NCBI GenBank assembly: GCA_000277445.1
Contig: AJWJ01000066.1
Coordinates: forward strand, 1-64,000
DNA from: Polysphondylium violaceum
Lineage: Eukaryota; Evosea; Eumycetozoa; Dictyosteliales; Dictyosteliaceae
Direction: 5' to 3'
DNA length: 64,000 nt
In this document: positions 10,854 to 23,994 of the stretch, in pieces
Numbering within the stretch: position 1 is the first letter of the stretch
How the letters are laid out: each line of letters begins with the position of its first letter
The notes under the pieces: generated by a model
Databases searched by the model: none
What the model saw: only the letters and a program-made list of their open reading frames with translations
Told to the model about the DNA's origin: nothing
Position numbers and translations under genes: made by a program

Positions 10854-13800
10854 TTATTTATCGCTACTTAAATTATCACCCAATCTAATTTCATTTTGGA
10901 AATGATTGTTGTGATCTAAAATCATTCTAATTTTACCTTCAATACCAGATTTTATTAAATGTCCAGATTCATATGTTCTTTTAGGTTTAACGACTACTTC
11001 TTCAGCTTCAAATGGACCTTGTTGTTTTGATAACAATTCTTGAATCGTTTCATTATTATTATTATTATTATAAACTTTCATCAACTCTATCACTTTTCCT
11101 AATACAAAAGACTTTTTCTCTTTTGGCCAACCCCCTTTTGTTTGTTTGGTGTATTCTATAAATAATCTATTGACCATATCTGTATTGTTTAATTGTGTAA
11201 AATGATTTAATAAGCTGTAGAGTGTAGACTCATTGATTGATGAGACTATTTCATTGAATTTGCCATTTATATATTCCAAAATAAACTCTTGATTCTCTTG
11301 TCTGTGAGCCAAAAGAGTATCAAAGAGATGTTGATAGTATGTTGGTGTAAGATCGACATCCAATAGGAAATGCTCTTTTTTAATGGTTTGCCATTCCTTA
11401 ATGTTGACTTTGGACTTTTCACTGTTTTCAAGTGGAAACAATTCTCTATACAATTTGATAGTGTATTCCATTGTTTTTTCATCTCTTGAGCCTCTGGACA
11501 GAGCCTTGATAAAGCTTAAACACTCACTGTATTGGCCACTTTCCAATTTGATACGAATATAATAGTTTGTCATGTAAAGAGAGGAAAACAATTTGTTTGT
11601 TCCATAGGCTTTCGAGTATTGCAACACCAATGTAGAGAGCTCTTTCCATTCTGGTAGAGGCCATTCTTCTAAAACCTCTTTCCACAGAGGATGCATCCAA
11701 TGTTGAATTTGGCAATACAAAATACTGTGAAGAATATCATAGACTAGGGGTACCATATTATTGTTTATGGCATAACTAAAACACATGTGATAGAGATGCT
11801 CGTTTCTTGGTCTCAACTGGCTGTCCAATGGAGTGACTTTCATAATTTTATCGCCAAAATTGAGTTTACTTGCTTCTTCAACATATGGATTCACCAAGAG
11901 AACCTTTACAAAAGTGGGGACAGAGTCATAGAATTTTACATAGGAATGTGAGGATTTCAACAACACGGCACACTCTATCAACAGTGATCCTTGAGGAATG
12001 ATATTCTTTGAAAAGTAGTTTGCATTGAGATAATCAATGATTAAATTATGGTCGTTGTGTTTCAACATCAATGTCAACTCTTTGTCTGTGGCATTCAATG
12101 TATTGAGGGGAGTATTTGGCAAGAGGTGATCTATTGGTGTCTCATGATGTTTGAAAAAGTTTTCCACAAATCTTAGTTTCAGAGAGACATCGAGATTTTG
12201 ATATTGCTCGAGGAGCTTGAGAATTGGCTTTCGATCGGGAATCAAAGTCTCTGAATGTTGTTGCCAAAACTTGAATAATTGATTGTGATAGTATTTGTCT
12301 TTAATTTCTTTTTCCTTTTGAGCCATTTCCTCGACGGTCTCTGGTTTTCTCTTTGATTTTCTTTGAGCGTTTGTTGTTACATAGGAATCATTTGGACTGG
12401 GTTTAATGGTAGCGAGTGGATAACGATCTGTGTAGACAAATTGATACTCTCTGCATTTGTGGTAGAAAAGGAAACAGGAAAACAACTCTATACTATGTGA
12501 AAGACGGTACTCGAGCAAAGAGTCTGAGAACCATTGTAATGCGAGATCATATTGATCGTGGTGAAGATAAAATGTGACTATATTGTATATGGTGTTTTTG
12601 ACATAACTGGATGGGAAATGTCTTAAGCCCTCCTTGACACTGTTTAGAATGGTCGCACTCTTTTCTGCCAATGCTGGATTAGATTCTTTAAATTGGGAGG
12701 ATTTTAATTGATTGTAAATAATAGCTACACTAAGCTCAATACTAGCAGGATAGGGATCAATCACTGTCATTGAATCGAGAAATGCATTAATGAAGCCAGA
12801 CAAGGCCTTTGGATTGTGATCCAAAGGCAAAAAAGTATAGAGAGCTTGGAAAACTGAGTAACCAAGATTAACTTTACTATAGGTGCTAGAAAATACCCTT
12901 AATGTGTTTTTGGTATCACCTGCAATGATAAAACGCTTTATAACATTACGATAAATATTGGATCCTACATCTCTTCCCTCAGCCATGCCTTCGACAATGG
13001 TTGCGATAAGGTCATGACTAAAATTATTAATGTTGAAACAATTTTTGATCAACTGCGACATGTCGCTCTCTGGTATATCTCTGCTGTCGTATTCCACCAA
13101 TGAATCAATCATCACCTGCTTTACATCCATGTACTCTGCGAGGATGGATAAATAATTGGGTGTCCTTTGATCAACCCATAGTTTTGGATACAAAATATGA
13201 AACTCTTGAAAGAAAACTCCAGCTGCTTTAAAATCTTTTTTTTCCAAATAATAATCCAAAATCAAATGAAATTGAGGATAAGTTTTCAGTGTCTTGCTAA
13301 GACAATAAAATGCTTTGGCCAATGCTGGTTGATCGTGTATCAAACACTCTTTAATTAAAAAAATACTTTCATAAGCATATCCTGTTGGTTTTTTTGATAG
13401 AGATTGGAAAAAATAATATGTCTTTAATAGATGCTCTACTTTTTTGTCTGCTTGTATTTTTGACAAAAACATATTTAATTTTGCATAAGACATTTTAGGA
13501 TCTGCTATATTACATATTCTAAGTGGTTGGGGAGTTTGTTAGTACTATCGATCTACACTATTTATATTACTATTACTCGAAATCAATATTACTTTTCTAA
13601 ACAAGCGACAAATACACTATCATTTTTTCCTATGAGTGCTCTAAATGTAATAATATCAGAATCTGATAAAGTAGTTGGTAATTCTGGTATTGGAATCACT
13701 GCTCCATCTATTATTTCCAAAGGTTGTATTTGTTGCTCAATTTGTGATCTAAAAATTCCTTTTTTTGATGTTATTGTAGTTGTGGTGGTGTTTGTTTTTC

Positions 13801-13960
13801 TTGTTGTTGACAAGGGCTGCTGTGGCTCTTGTTGATGAAGAGTAGAAAATGATCGAAAAGCATTTGATCCAACACTACGGGTATTTAATACTCTTGATGT
13901 TAAAAAGAGTATTTTTTTTGTAGATTTTGATTGAGTACGTAAAAGATTTAGACCAATCAT
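10854..13960 (-). CDS. PPR-like mitochondrial protein, 1010 aa
   Basis: Two exons: 13960-13593 and 13518-10854. The 74-bp intron (GTAATA...TTAG) splits a Lys codon and fuses a 122-residue N-terminus to the long open frame. The N-terminus is basic with many Ser/Thr/Arg (MIGLNLLRTQSKSTKKILFL), a likely mitochondrial targeting peptide. The body is all-helical with degenerate pentatricopeptide-type units, for example IITFRALIGKNDSVFVACLE, and EYTIKLYRELFPLENSEKSK in the C-terminal third. PPR proteins bind organellar RNA and help its processing, stability or translation. No SMR, DYW or nuclease tail is seen. An Asn run near the C-terminus is ordinary for this genome. Family call moderate because repeats are weak; targeting is inferred. 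Confidence 0.75.
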
Positions 13961-14223
13961 TCCTATAGTACTGTTATCGTCTGTCCTCTTTTACAATCAG
14001 AGCTTGTGTATGATGCTTTGCTATTCAATTTAAAAAAGAAAAAAATCGTAATTTATCTTTCGTCGTTTTTTTAGAAAAAAAAAAACAAATATTTTTTTTT
14101 GAATTTTTTTTTGAATTTTTCTGCAAGATAAATATGCACAGACGAAGGAAATATGTGTATATCAAGATATATAGATGTAGAGATGTATATTGAATTATAA
14201 TAATAATAAACGAGTTCATTGAT

Positions 14224-15530
14224 TTATTGATTTGGTAAAGTGACTGGATTGGATGGATCGTATGGACTCACTAAAAGTTCAGAAAATATTTTAAGTGATG
14301 GTACACCTCTAACTTCAGCTTTGAGAAGTGGGAGTTTGGTGACATGGAAATCCATGTATAAATCTGCAATTTGATCTAAATATTTCTTTTGCATTTTTTG
14401 TCTAGCTTGACATAAATTACAATCTAAGTAATGATCAATATGTATTGTTTTGTTAGAATAATAATATCAAGAAGGGATTAGTCTATTATTATACATACCT
14501 TTTTCTGGATAAACAATTTGATTAACAATAATATTTTGAACATCAATATCTAATTTAGTTAATTGTTGAATTAATCTTTCAGTTTCATAGACTGAAAGGA
14601 ATTCTGGAATACAAACTGGAACAAAAGTAGTGAGATCCTAATTATCATATGATATAATATTAATAAGAGTTGTTTTGCTGCTACTACTATATAAATACAT
14701 ACTGGATTCTTGAATTGAGTATTTACTTCCTCAATTACTTTTTTAGTTGATTGAATCTTTGATTCAATAGCTTCTGGACTGGCATCAGTTCTCATCATAC
14801 CTGAAATCTAATTTAAATATTATTAGAATGTGAATGCGGCAACTATAATCATCTTGTTCTTTGAGTACATACAGCTGAAAATACACCTGAAAAGTTTTGT
14901 TGCATTGAAAGGAATTTACCTAAACCTTTATCCAAAACTGATGGAATAGACAAGAGTCTAAGAGTGTGACCAGTTGGTGCAGTATCAAAAACTACAACAG
15001 AGAACTCCATTGTTTTGACCAATTTCATAACCTCTGCAAAACTCATAGCTTCATCAATACCTGGAATACTAAGAGCAAGTTCTTTAAAATTAAACAAATC
15101 ACCACCTGACTCTTCCATAAACTCTGGTGCAAGTTGATCTGGTGTTGGATCAATTTCCTATTGTGTATGTATATTACATAGATTGATTTAGATATAAAAT
15201 TAATATACTACTACTATATTGCAGTAACAACTAATATGTGCTATTTCTATAGGTATATACCATTGCATAAAGATTGTTAAAACCATTGACCAAGGTTGGA
15301 TTTTTACTAAACTTTTGACCATATGCGTCACTGAGATTGTGGGCTGGATCGGTGGAGATCAACAACACAGATTCTTTAACTTTGGACAATTGAATAGCAA
15401 CACTGCAAGAGGTAGTAGTCTTACCAACACCACCTTTACCACCAATGAAAATCCACTTTAATGAATTCTTTTCCAAGAGATTATTAATGGTTGGTTCATA
15501 ATCATCGTCGATAATATCTGCTGTACTCAT
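14224..15530 (-). CDS. get3: GET3/ASNA1 ATPase for tail-anchored proteins, 332 aa
   Basis: Five exons: 15530-15261, 15157-14873, 14807-14703, 14637-14499 and 14423-14224; all phases agree (333 codons with stop). The P-loop [13 protein letters not shown] near residue 30 is the deviant Walker A of the ArsA/GET3 family. Switch I is [16 protein letters not shown], and [15 protein letters not shown] is the switch II/A-loop motif. The CxxC pair (CNLC) near residue 269 is the zinc site of the homodimer, and a hydrophobic client-binding segment ([18 protein letters not shown]) is present. GET3 carries tail-anchored membrane proteins through the cytosol to the ER. Length equals eukaryotic GET3. One exon is only 105 bp, and the intron near 14424-14498 must end at CTTAG for the family sequence to be kept. 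Confidence 0.95.
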
Positions 15531-17339
15531 TGTGTGTATATATATTTATATCTTGCAAACACAGAAAATGGAGATAAATAAAAATTCAAAAATTCAAAAA
15601 AAATTCAAAAAAAAATTCAAAAAAATAAAAAAAGTGTGAAGTGGAAATAAAAACTAATACTTGCACTACACATATAAACATCATTTTATCTCTTTATTTT
15701 ATTTTTATCCTCAGTGTGTCAAAATTACAATAAAAATTAAAATTATTTAAACTCAAAAAAAATCTCATCTCAACAGATCAACATATTACCAATAAACAGG
15801 ATTTTAATTGAATTAAATCTGTTTTCTCTGGGGAAGTTGTTGTCATTTTAAGAAATAGATAGACAGTAATAATAAATTAATTCGTAATAATAATCTTGAC
15901 ATTTGAACCCTAAAAGAGTAAAAAGTGCTATATGAAATCAAGATAAAAATTTTAAATATTATATAAAATTTAATATAATACATATTCTGGTGAGTCTGTT
16001 TTGTGAGACATAAAGGGGAGTGGGTGTAATCTTAAGAGGGGGAATCAATAAATTTCTTTAAAAGGATGTTGTTGTGCGCATTTTCCAAAAACTAGTATTT
16101 GACATTTTACTGTGAGAGTGCTGACACCCCCTCACACTCTGCTTATTTTTTTTATTTTTTAGTGTGTGCCCAGCCCTGTGTGTGAGCTTATTGTGATGTG
16201 AATTGCACCAAAAGAAAGCCTGTGCTTGGTTCTTTACACAGGTCAATCGCTTTAATTTTAGGGGTTCTTCACCCCATTACCAACAAATTACTGGTACATC
16301 CAAGTTTTCTCATATCACTCATTTGAAAAAACAAACAGTTTCCCATTTCCCCGGTCAGTAAAAATTGGAAAAAAATTCAAAAAAAAACAAAAAAAAAAAT
16401 AAAAACTTTTTAAAAATTACAAAAAAAACAATGATACTGACCCCAGGATGAAGCTGTTGATGTTTATAGTCTCTCTCTCGCACACTCTCCATAACCAACT
16501 ACGTCCCACCATTCAAAGCTTGCATCTTTTTTCTTTTTTTTCTTTTTTTTCTTTTTTTTTAAAAGGACTAGACTTTTGTTGTTGTTTTTTTGTTTTATAT
16601 TTTTCTACACTAATTTATAAATCGTAAATTAGATAATATATATAGATATATATTTATTTATTCTCTGCACACACTTTTTAATTAAAATTTTGCAACAACA
16701 TATACCAATAATTTAATTTCTTTAATTTTAAATTAAATAAGGAAATTATTTATTTTATCTATAAATAAATAGTAATAATCACAGTCAGTCATACATTATA
16801 ACAAATCTGATTATAGAACTAGAAATAATAATAATAGAACAATAACAATACAATAGTTATCCCTTTATCTATTTGGGTAAGTTATACACAATTTCTCATT
16901 ATCATAAAAGCGCCCAACCAGGGAAATAGTTTTTTGATACAAAAAAAAAAAAAAAAAAAACAAAGAAAAAATACGCATTTATCACACACACACACAACAC
17001 TTTTCATTTTTTACATTTATTTCACCCATAGGTCAATATATATTCGCGTGAAACAAAACAAAAAATACACACAGATTGTACAAGCAAGGTGTGTTTATCA
17101 ACTATTATTTTTTTTTTATTATTTTATAATTTTTAAAAAAATTTGTTTATGCACCACAACACAGACACACCAGTTTTTTTTTCTTTTTTTTCTTTTTTTT
17201 TTTTCACCTCTCTTTTATACACCCCCATTTTCATTTTATATTCTATATTATCTATAATTAAACAGGCGCAATAATATTAACTAAACTATGTTTAAACAAT
17301 TACTATTATTCTAGTCATAAATAATCTACAAATTCAAAA
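15531..17339. promoter_or_regulatory. 1.8-kb spacer with tandem AAAAATTC and T8C repeats
   Basis: No credible gene. Next to the GET3 start lies a run of AAAAATTC-type repeats (15583-15630). Farther on are a second such patch (16365-16435), pyrimidine blocks of T8 separated by single C at about 16525-16560 and 17173-17205, and several CACACA patches (16980-17000, 17065-17080, 17160-17170). The right half is probably promoter and long leader of the PH-LysM gene at 17340. A 62-codon minus frame at 16058-16246 looks like chance. Confidence 0.5.
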
Positions 17340-18800
17340 ATGGGTTTAAGTGGTGAAAACAGTACAAACAGCAGTAATCATAACAGTTTTTCAAACTATC
17401 AGCAAGGATTCTTTACTTGCCATCAACAACAACAACAACAACTAAGTTCATCAAATCTTGGTTTACTTCAACAACAATTACAACAAGTTCAACAACAACA
17501 ACAATATGAGCAACCTCAACAAACTCAACAATCACTCAAGCAGTGTTTAAAGTGTATGAAACTTTATGCATCCAATGAATTCAATACACAAACTTGTAGC
17601 TATCATATCGATAGTTTTTACAAGTTGGAGGACCGTTGGATATGTTGCAGTCGCTCTGGCAGAGACGCACCCCCATGTTATAGCACCTATCACATTGAGG
17701 ACTCTGACACTGCAGACATTTTAAATTCAATGACCATCCCAAAACCAGACTTGATCACACAAAACAACCCAATCTATCAAAACCTCAACTTTGGTTATAT
17801 TGGCGCAGAAAAGATTCTCTTTGAGAGCATTTTAAAGAAGCAAGGTAAAACTTTGGGTCTTTGGGCCAAGAGAAGGTTCCGTTTAACCTCTACCACACTC
17901 ATCAATTACTATGACGAAACCGATACCAAGGTTCATCGTGTTTTCCAATTGTCAGACATTACTGTAAACTATAGAAAGATGGCAACCGATAGTGATTTTA
18001 GAATTTGTATGGTTATCAATGACGGCACTAGAAATCATTATCTTTACGCCCCAATCCCCCATCAAACCGAAGCTTGGATCAACGCCCTCATCACTCAAAA
18101 GAAAATCCTCCAACAAATGAAATCAAACCAAATTCTTCAAAACTCTACTCCACAATACCCTCCCCTCTCCACCTCTCCTTCCTATGGTAGCATGTTTTTT
18201 GGTAATAATAATGGTTATATGCAACAACAACAACAACCTCAACAACAATATAACAACGGTTTCAACTATTATCTACAACCACCTCCACAATATCAAGCTC
18301 AACAACCAAGCTACTATAGCAACAATAACATCCCAATTGATAGCAGTAGTCAATATGTTCCACAATACAATATTGGTTTTAATAACAATTTCCAACAACA
18401 ACAACAACAACCTCAACCACAACAATCTCAACAAGAAGTTCAATGGATTGAGCATAGAGTAACTACATCAGATACTCTTGCTGGTATTGCCATTAAATAT
18501 AATACTTCTATTGAAACTCTCAAGAAAATCAATCTCATTAAAAGTAATCAATGCATAACCCATCAAACCTTGTTGGTCCCAGCATCTGGAATAAATCCAA
18601 CAACAACTCCACCAACACCACCTGTTTCAGAGGATGAAAAAAGAAGAAAGCTTATTCAATTGATTGCCGTCTCTGAAAGTATCTCCAAAGAAGATGCTCG
18701 AAGTTATCTTGCCAACAATGAATGGGATCTTCATAGAGCTCTCAAGGAATTGAAAAGTGATTTGGATTGGGAATATTCTCATCCATATCAAAGTAGGTAA
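17340..18800 (+). CDS. PH - LysM - UBA-like protein with a Cys/His-rich N-terminal motif, 486 aa
   Basis: Single exon starting AAAAATGGG. Order: a Gln/Asn-rich head (1-75); a Cys/His-rich block at about 78-125 (CLKCMKLYASNEFNTQTCSYH, then WICCSRSGRDAPPCYSTYH) that looks like a small zinc-binding module of CHORD-like spacing; a PH domain at about 155-260 (FESILKKQGKTLGLWAKRRF at its start, a Trp near its end in QTEAWINALI); a Gln/Tyr/Asn-rich spacer; a LysM domain at about 375-420 (HRVTTSDTLAGIAIKYNTS, ending LLVPAS); and a C-terminal helical block at about 435-480 (SISKEDARSYLANNEWDLHR) like UBA/TAP-C. No signal peptide is present, so the LysM would be cytosolic. PH suggests phosphoinositide binding and UBA suggests ubiquitin. 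Domain calls other than PH and LysM are moderate. Confidence 0.88.
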   Translation: MGLSGENSTNSSNHNSFSNYQQGFFTCHQQQQQQLSSSNLGLLQQQLQQVQQQQQYEQPQQTQQSLKQCLKCMKLYASNEFNTQTCSYHIDSFYKLEDRWICCSRSGRDAPPCYSTYHIEDSDTADILNSMTIPKPDLITQNNPIYQNLNFGYIGAEKILFESILKKQGKTLGLWAKRRFRLTSTTLINYYDETDTKVHRVFQLSDITVNYRKMATDSDFRICMVINDGTRNHYLYAPIPHQTEAWINALITQKKILQQMKSNQILQNSTPQYPPLSTSPSYGSMFFGNNNGYMQQQQQPQQQYNNGFNYYLQPPPQYQAQQPSYYSNNNIPIDSSSQYVPQYNIGFNNNFQQQQQQPQPQQSQQEVQWIEHRVTTSDTLAGIAIKYNTSIETLKKINLIKSNQCITHQTLLVPASGINPTTTPPTPPVSEDEKRRKLIQLIAVSESISKEDARSYLANNEWDLHRALKELKSDLDWEYSHPYQSR

Positions 18801-19812
18801 ACAACAAGGAAAAAAGAAAAAAGAAATTACACACATCGCTGTTGATAATTTTTTTTTCCTTTTTTTCTTTTTTTCTCCATTCAATTTCCAATCTCTTTTA
18901 AAAAATATTATATGTAATCATTTTTTAAATTTGTTTTGGTAAATAATGGAAAAAGAATTGAAAAAAAAGAAAATGTAATAATAATATAATCCATCTCCCC
19001 TTCCCTTTCCAATTACAACAATAATCATCTAAAAATTAAAATAGTAAAAAAAAAATAGTAAAATATAAAATCAACAAAAAAACAACAACAACCAATAACT
19101 CAACTCAAATTTCTTTTTTTCACAACAAAATCCTACTCATTTTCATTCCTCTATAGCCTATATATCCTCAGAAAAACCCCTCCCTCTCCCCTTAAAAATC
19201 ATTTTTTTTTGTTGATGTCTTTGCTTTATCAATTATTATGGATCAATAATAGTTATAATAATGTTTACAAAGTGCGTATGTGTCTTGGTATTTTGACGTA
19301 GCAATTCTCAAAAGTTGAAAATTCTTCTTTTTAAGATTTAAAATTTACTCAACAATCCCTATATTCTACTACCAACTCTTGTTTCATAGAATTCATCTTC
19401 ATATTATTCATCATCATTATTCCAAACTTAAGAATAAAAAGAAAAAGTATGTGATTGTGATGTTTTGTATCGATTGAAAAAAAAAAAAAGAAAAAGGAAA
19501 AGACATTCAACAACTACTATGGCAGTGTTACAATTTTATTAATTTGTTCACTCATAGTTGGTTTTTTTCTTTCAAAGATTCAATCAATATAATGATATCT
19601 AAACCTCAATCATCACTTTTTTCATGGTGTTTGTTTACCTTCCCTATAAATATCTTTTTTAGCCTTTAATTTTTTTTTCTTTTCTTAAGCCGAGTTTTCT
19701 TTGTTATTTTATTTTCTGGTGGAAATTAAAACCCTGGTGGATTCAGCGAATTTATTTTTTTGATAATCAAGGTTTTTTTTTCAGTGGAATAGTCTTTATA
19801 ATTTGAGAGGGA
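18801..19812. other. About 1 kb convergent AT-rich spacer
   Basis: Lies between the 3' ends of the PH-LysM gene and the peptidase gene. It is low-complexity A/T with occasional C-rich runs (CCATCTCCCCTTCCC near 18994, CCCTCCCTCTCCCC near 19180). No frame with coding character on either strand. Confidence 0.5.
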
Positions 19813-22099
19813 TTATGAAAGATATTTTTTAAACCACAAGGCTGTGTGAATCCACAGGTCTTTACATTCAATAGTATCCAACATATGACCTCCTTTAGGG
19901 TACATGAGGCATCTGAGTTGGCAAATAGAAAATGGTTAATATATTGGCAAGATATAAATTTTAAATGAATACTTACTGAGTATCAGTTCCACTTTCCATT
20001 AATGAATTGTACAACATTAGACCTTGGGCTGAGGGACAACGAATATCATTTTCACCAAGCATTATTAATGAAGGGGTTTTACTCTCTTTAATTTCATCTA
20101 TAAAATTACTGGGTGAACAAATTCTCATTTTATTCAACTCTTCAAGAGTTGGTATAGCATTATAATTTTTATTTGTACCTAAACGTTTAAAACCATTAGT
20201 AAATCTTAAAGAAAAAAATAAGAAATAATTTACTTACCATGAGGTTTTAATCCAGCTTCATAAAATGACCAATCAGGAATATCAGATGTTACAGATAAAG
20301 AGACAATATCAATAACAGGATTTCTTAATGCTATTGCATTAAATTTAAATCTAGACAAATGAGCTCCTAGGAAGCCTCCATGCGAACCTCCAAGAATACC
20401 ATTCTTTTCATTTGAGTTTTGCAGTTGCTTTTTAATCTTTTCCAAAGAATCTACACAATCAGATAGATCATAGATACCAACATTTCCATTCAAAACATCT
20501 ATAAAATCTTTTCCAAATCCGGTAGAACCTCTATAGTTTGGTATTATAATATTATATCCAAGTGATGCCATAAAACTCAAATAATAGAGGTAGTCTGTAG
20601 TTGAACATAGATGTGGACCACCATGAAGGAATAATATGGTTCCAGTTTTATCAATATTTTTGGATTCAATAACAATGGCATTGTATTTGTAACCTTCTTT
20701 AGATTCTAAACCCTCCAATCTAAAATCAAAGGAATTAAAGGCTTCTTGGCAAACATTGGATAAAATAGGTTCATAAATTAATAGTTTGCTACCAAGGTCT
20801 TTATAGTTTACTAAAAATAATTTGGTTGGACTATTTAGACTGCTTTCAGACAAAATAAATTCATTGGTTTTTAAATTTGTCTCTACAATGGTAGATCCTT
20901 TTAAACTTGTTGGAAATAAATTTACCAATTCTTTGGTTTCAATGTTAATGGAAAAAACTTTGGTGACTGATCTATTAGAAGAATTAAACAGAACAGTATT
21001 TTCATTGATAAAACATTGGCGTGGAAGGCCTACACTATAAATACCGGTAAATTCATCATGGTTGTTTTTATAATCAATCAAAGTCTCTATCAATTTGGTT
21101 TCGATATTCAAACAAAACATTTGTGCACAAGTGTTGTGAGGTAGAGTTTTTTCATCCATTCCGATAAAAACCAAAAGCTTACCATTTGGACTAAAGCGTG
21201 GAGTTCTAAATGCACCACTTGGGAATTGGCTTGTTAAATTGATCAACTTTAAAGGAGGGGAGTCGGGGTCTGTAACTTTGGGATTGTCTTCAAAATTTAA
21301 TTGATAAATATTATTTTCTCGATGGTAACAAAGTTTAATTCCCAACTTTCTTTTTTCTACGGACCAACCGACAAACACCAAAGATTTTCCATCAGGATTA
21401 AATTGTATTTGGCCAGGAGCAATTTGATCTGTTGGAAAAGGGAGTTGATATACTTTATCATTTTGTAAATCACACATAAAAATAGAGAGGTCTGATAGCT
21501 CTTGATATGATTCTCCCCAATTACCTGAATAAATATATTCCCCTCCAATAATCTTATCTTTTGGATTCTTGTCAAAAAAAGAACCAGTGTTTTTTTTTAA
21601 TTGGCCAATAAAAGCAATATAGTTTTCACAGGGAGAGAATTGAGGTGCTCCGAACCAATCTTTTTTAATTGTTTATTTTATTAATACTAAATAGTTTGTT
21701 TATAAATAAATATATATATTTACCATCAAAGCATATTTTTTTAAGTAAATCTTTAGATACAATTGTTTTAAGATATTGATTATTTTCAAAAATCTCAAAT
21801 TGGTATTCAGTATTATCCCCATTCTTTTGTTCTTTAAATACTATTTGTTTTAAACCAGTTGGTGATTTAATTATATCTGTCGATACCAATTCTTGAGGAC
21901 AAGTTGATATCACTTGTTTATTATTAATCACATGTTTATGTAACAAATAGTTTTTTGTTTTTTTTTGATATAAATCTGTATTGGTTAAAATGATTGAAAT
22001 AGAATTTGATGATGAAAAAGATGCTTTTTTTATAGTTGGTATAGAAACTATTTCTACCAACTTTTTAACACACTCATCTCTATATTGATTATTATCCAT
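19813..22099 (-). CDS. apeh: Acylaminoacyl-peptidase-like serine peptidase (S9 family), 699 aa
   Basis: Four exons: 22099-21724, 21659-20238, 20178-19977 and 19912-19813, 700 codons with stop. The N-terminal two thirds is a beta-propeller with WD-like blades (QFNPDGKSLVFVGWSVE, PRFSPNGKLLVFIGMDE). The C-terminal part is an alpha/beta hydrolase: oxyanion segment LFLHGGPH, nucleophile Ser in GILGGSHGGF, Asp in LGENDIRCP, His in YPKGGHMLD. GGSHGGF and the domain order match acylaminoacyl peptidase, which removes N-acetylated residues from peptides in the cytosol. Length fits the family (about 700-730). The first intron ends in an unusual A-rich acceptor (AATTAAAAAAG), chosen because the usual TTTAG just before it leads to a stop. 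Confidence 0.92.
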
Positions 22100-22302
22100 T
22101 TTGCTCTTGTTTAATAAATATTGAAATGAATTGATAAATAATTAAATGGGGGGTTCATAGAAAATAAAGATGAAAAAAAAATAAAAAAAAAAGAGAAAGA
22201 GATGCAATCTCAATCCATTTTTTTACAGTGGGTGATGGCCATATCAGCACGGAAAAGGGGCTATTGAATAAGATATATTTATTATAAAAAAAAAGGATTT
22301 AT

Positions 22303-23994
22303 TTAAGTTGATAAAAATAAAACATTTTCATTCTCTTTGATCCATTGAAGCAAGATATTTAATGATTCAAATACAGATTTCTTTAATTCCAATGGACTAA
22401 AAGTAGCATAAATTTCATGAGAACTATTGATCAACACGAAAATAGTTTCAGTTTGACTTGTATAATAATAATATTTGTGAGGTTTGTTTAACGAGTTGTT
22501 TGCACGATTATAAATATGTTGATACAATCTAAATAATCTTTTCTTTTCAGGTTTGCTCGTGTAGGGTGATGTAAATATTGGATGTGTAGAGTAATTTGAT
22601 ATTCTATTTTTATAGATAAAATGCAATAGATTGGGTACCTCTGTTTGACTGGTACTGTATTCATGTGTATTTGCTGATTTTGTTAATTCATCTACTAAAT
22701 TTTCACTTTCAATATCCTAAAAGATGATAATGATGATGGCGGCATTAATAAAATGTTTATAAATATATATATTTGTTTTAAAAGATTACATACTTTTACA
22801 ATTAAATCTTTACATTCACTAAGTTGATAAAAAGAATCGACTTGATTTGAAAACAATAATAAACAAACTTGAGGATAAATAAAACAGATATAAAGATGAA
22901 GAAAACCAGCATCATTAAAGTTTGGTAAACAAATTGGCATAAATGATTCTGAATCTTTGATGGTTGATGATGAAATATAATTCAATATAATGTGTATGTC
23001 TTGAGGTTTTAGTGTTTGTGTTTTCTTTTGTTTTACCATGCTCACCAATTTATTGTCAACCAATAGTAATGAAAATCTAAAAGATAGATATATTAATATA
23101 GATATCTAGATATAATAATAGCAACGACAAATTAAACACACTTACATAATTGAATCTGATTTACGATTCTGTAAAATATTTGTTATTGAGTTACGGGTAT
23201 TATAGTTTAAACGAATACATTGTACAGAGTTTAAGAGGATGGGGAAATCCAAGTTTACTTTATGAATGATATTGTCAATCAGTTTATCGGTGCCCCCCAA
23301 TAGATCACGAAGATCGTATTTTGCATCGAAAACAGCCTTGATGTTTGTTTGTGTCAAGACAGAGATAACCATGGCGTGTATGTATTCTAGTTGCTGTTGT
23401 ATCATCATTTGTGGCTCGCCTGTGTTGCATATACAAACCAAACATAATGGATTCTTTTGTAAAAACACAAACTGGTGTTTGCCGGCGACCAGTGAACGCA
23501 ATACATCGTTTTGGGACTCGACAAACGAAGTCATGGCACTCAGTGTGGCCATAAATGTATTCAATGCCACTTCGTCTCCATATCTAGAGTATATGGGTTT
23601 ACCAGAAAAACTGAATATAAAGAAATGCTTTTTATGTTTGAACCACTCTGGATTAGAGTTATCTTGTTCGCTGTACTTTCTAGGGGGTCGACTACCTGCA
23701 TTTGCATCCTCTATCTTTGCCAAAAGTGTTGATATATCTTCAATATCTGTTGCTATAGTTTCATTTTCATCCTCATTATTATGATCTCTGTTGTTGTTGT
23801 TGTTGATGTTATTGTCTTGTCCAATTCTAAATATGGGTAATGAGATATATTTATTAGATATATATATATTTAGATATACTATCTTGACTCTTTTAGGAAG
23901 GCAAGTATAGGTATAGATATATGTGTGTGTATTTATCATACTCTTGTTGTTGTTTATTATTATCGGATATAGACTCTTCCATCATCATCATCAT
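22303..23994 (-). CDS. mon1: MON1, vacuolar/endosomal fusion protein (Rab7 GEF subunit), 476 aa
   Basis: Exons 23994-23942, 23826-23146, 23076-22794 and 22716-22303; total 477 codons, phases consistent. Five ATGs in a row begin at 23994, so the exact first Met is uncertain. After an Asn- and acid-rich head comes the first longin domain with the hallmark HFFIFSFSGKPIYSRYGDE, then LVAGKHQFVFLQKNPLCLVC. Further longin modules follow with hydrophobic strands (LHLYICFIYPQVCLLLFS), and the C-terminus is helical. MON1 pairs with CCZ1 to load Rab7 with GTP on late endosomes and autophagosomes. Head to head with the kinase at 24572. Confidence 0.93.

Noticed and set aside
16058-16246. 62-codon minus-strand frame
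   Set aside because: Low-complexity content, no intron or family, inside a promoter-like spacer; looks like chance.
23980-23994. Run of five ATG triplets as a regulatory repeat at MON1
   Set aside because: Simplest reading is a short Met run at the N-terminus; no upstream frame or further repeat supports regulation.
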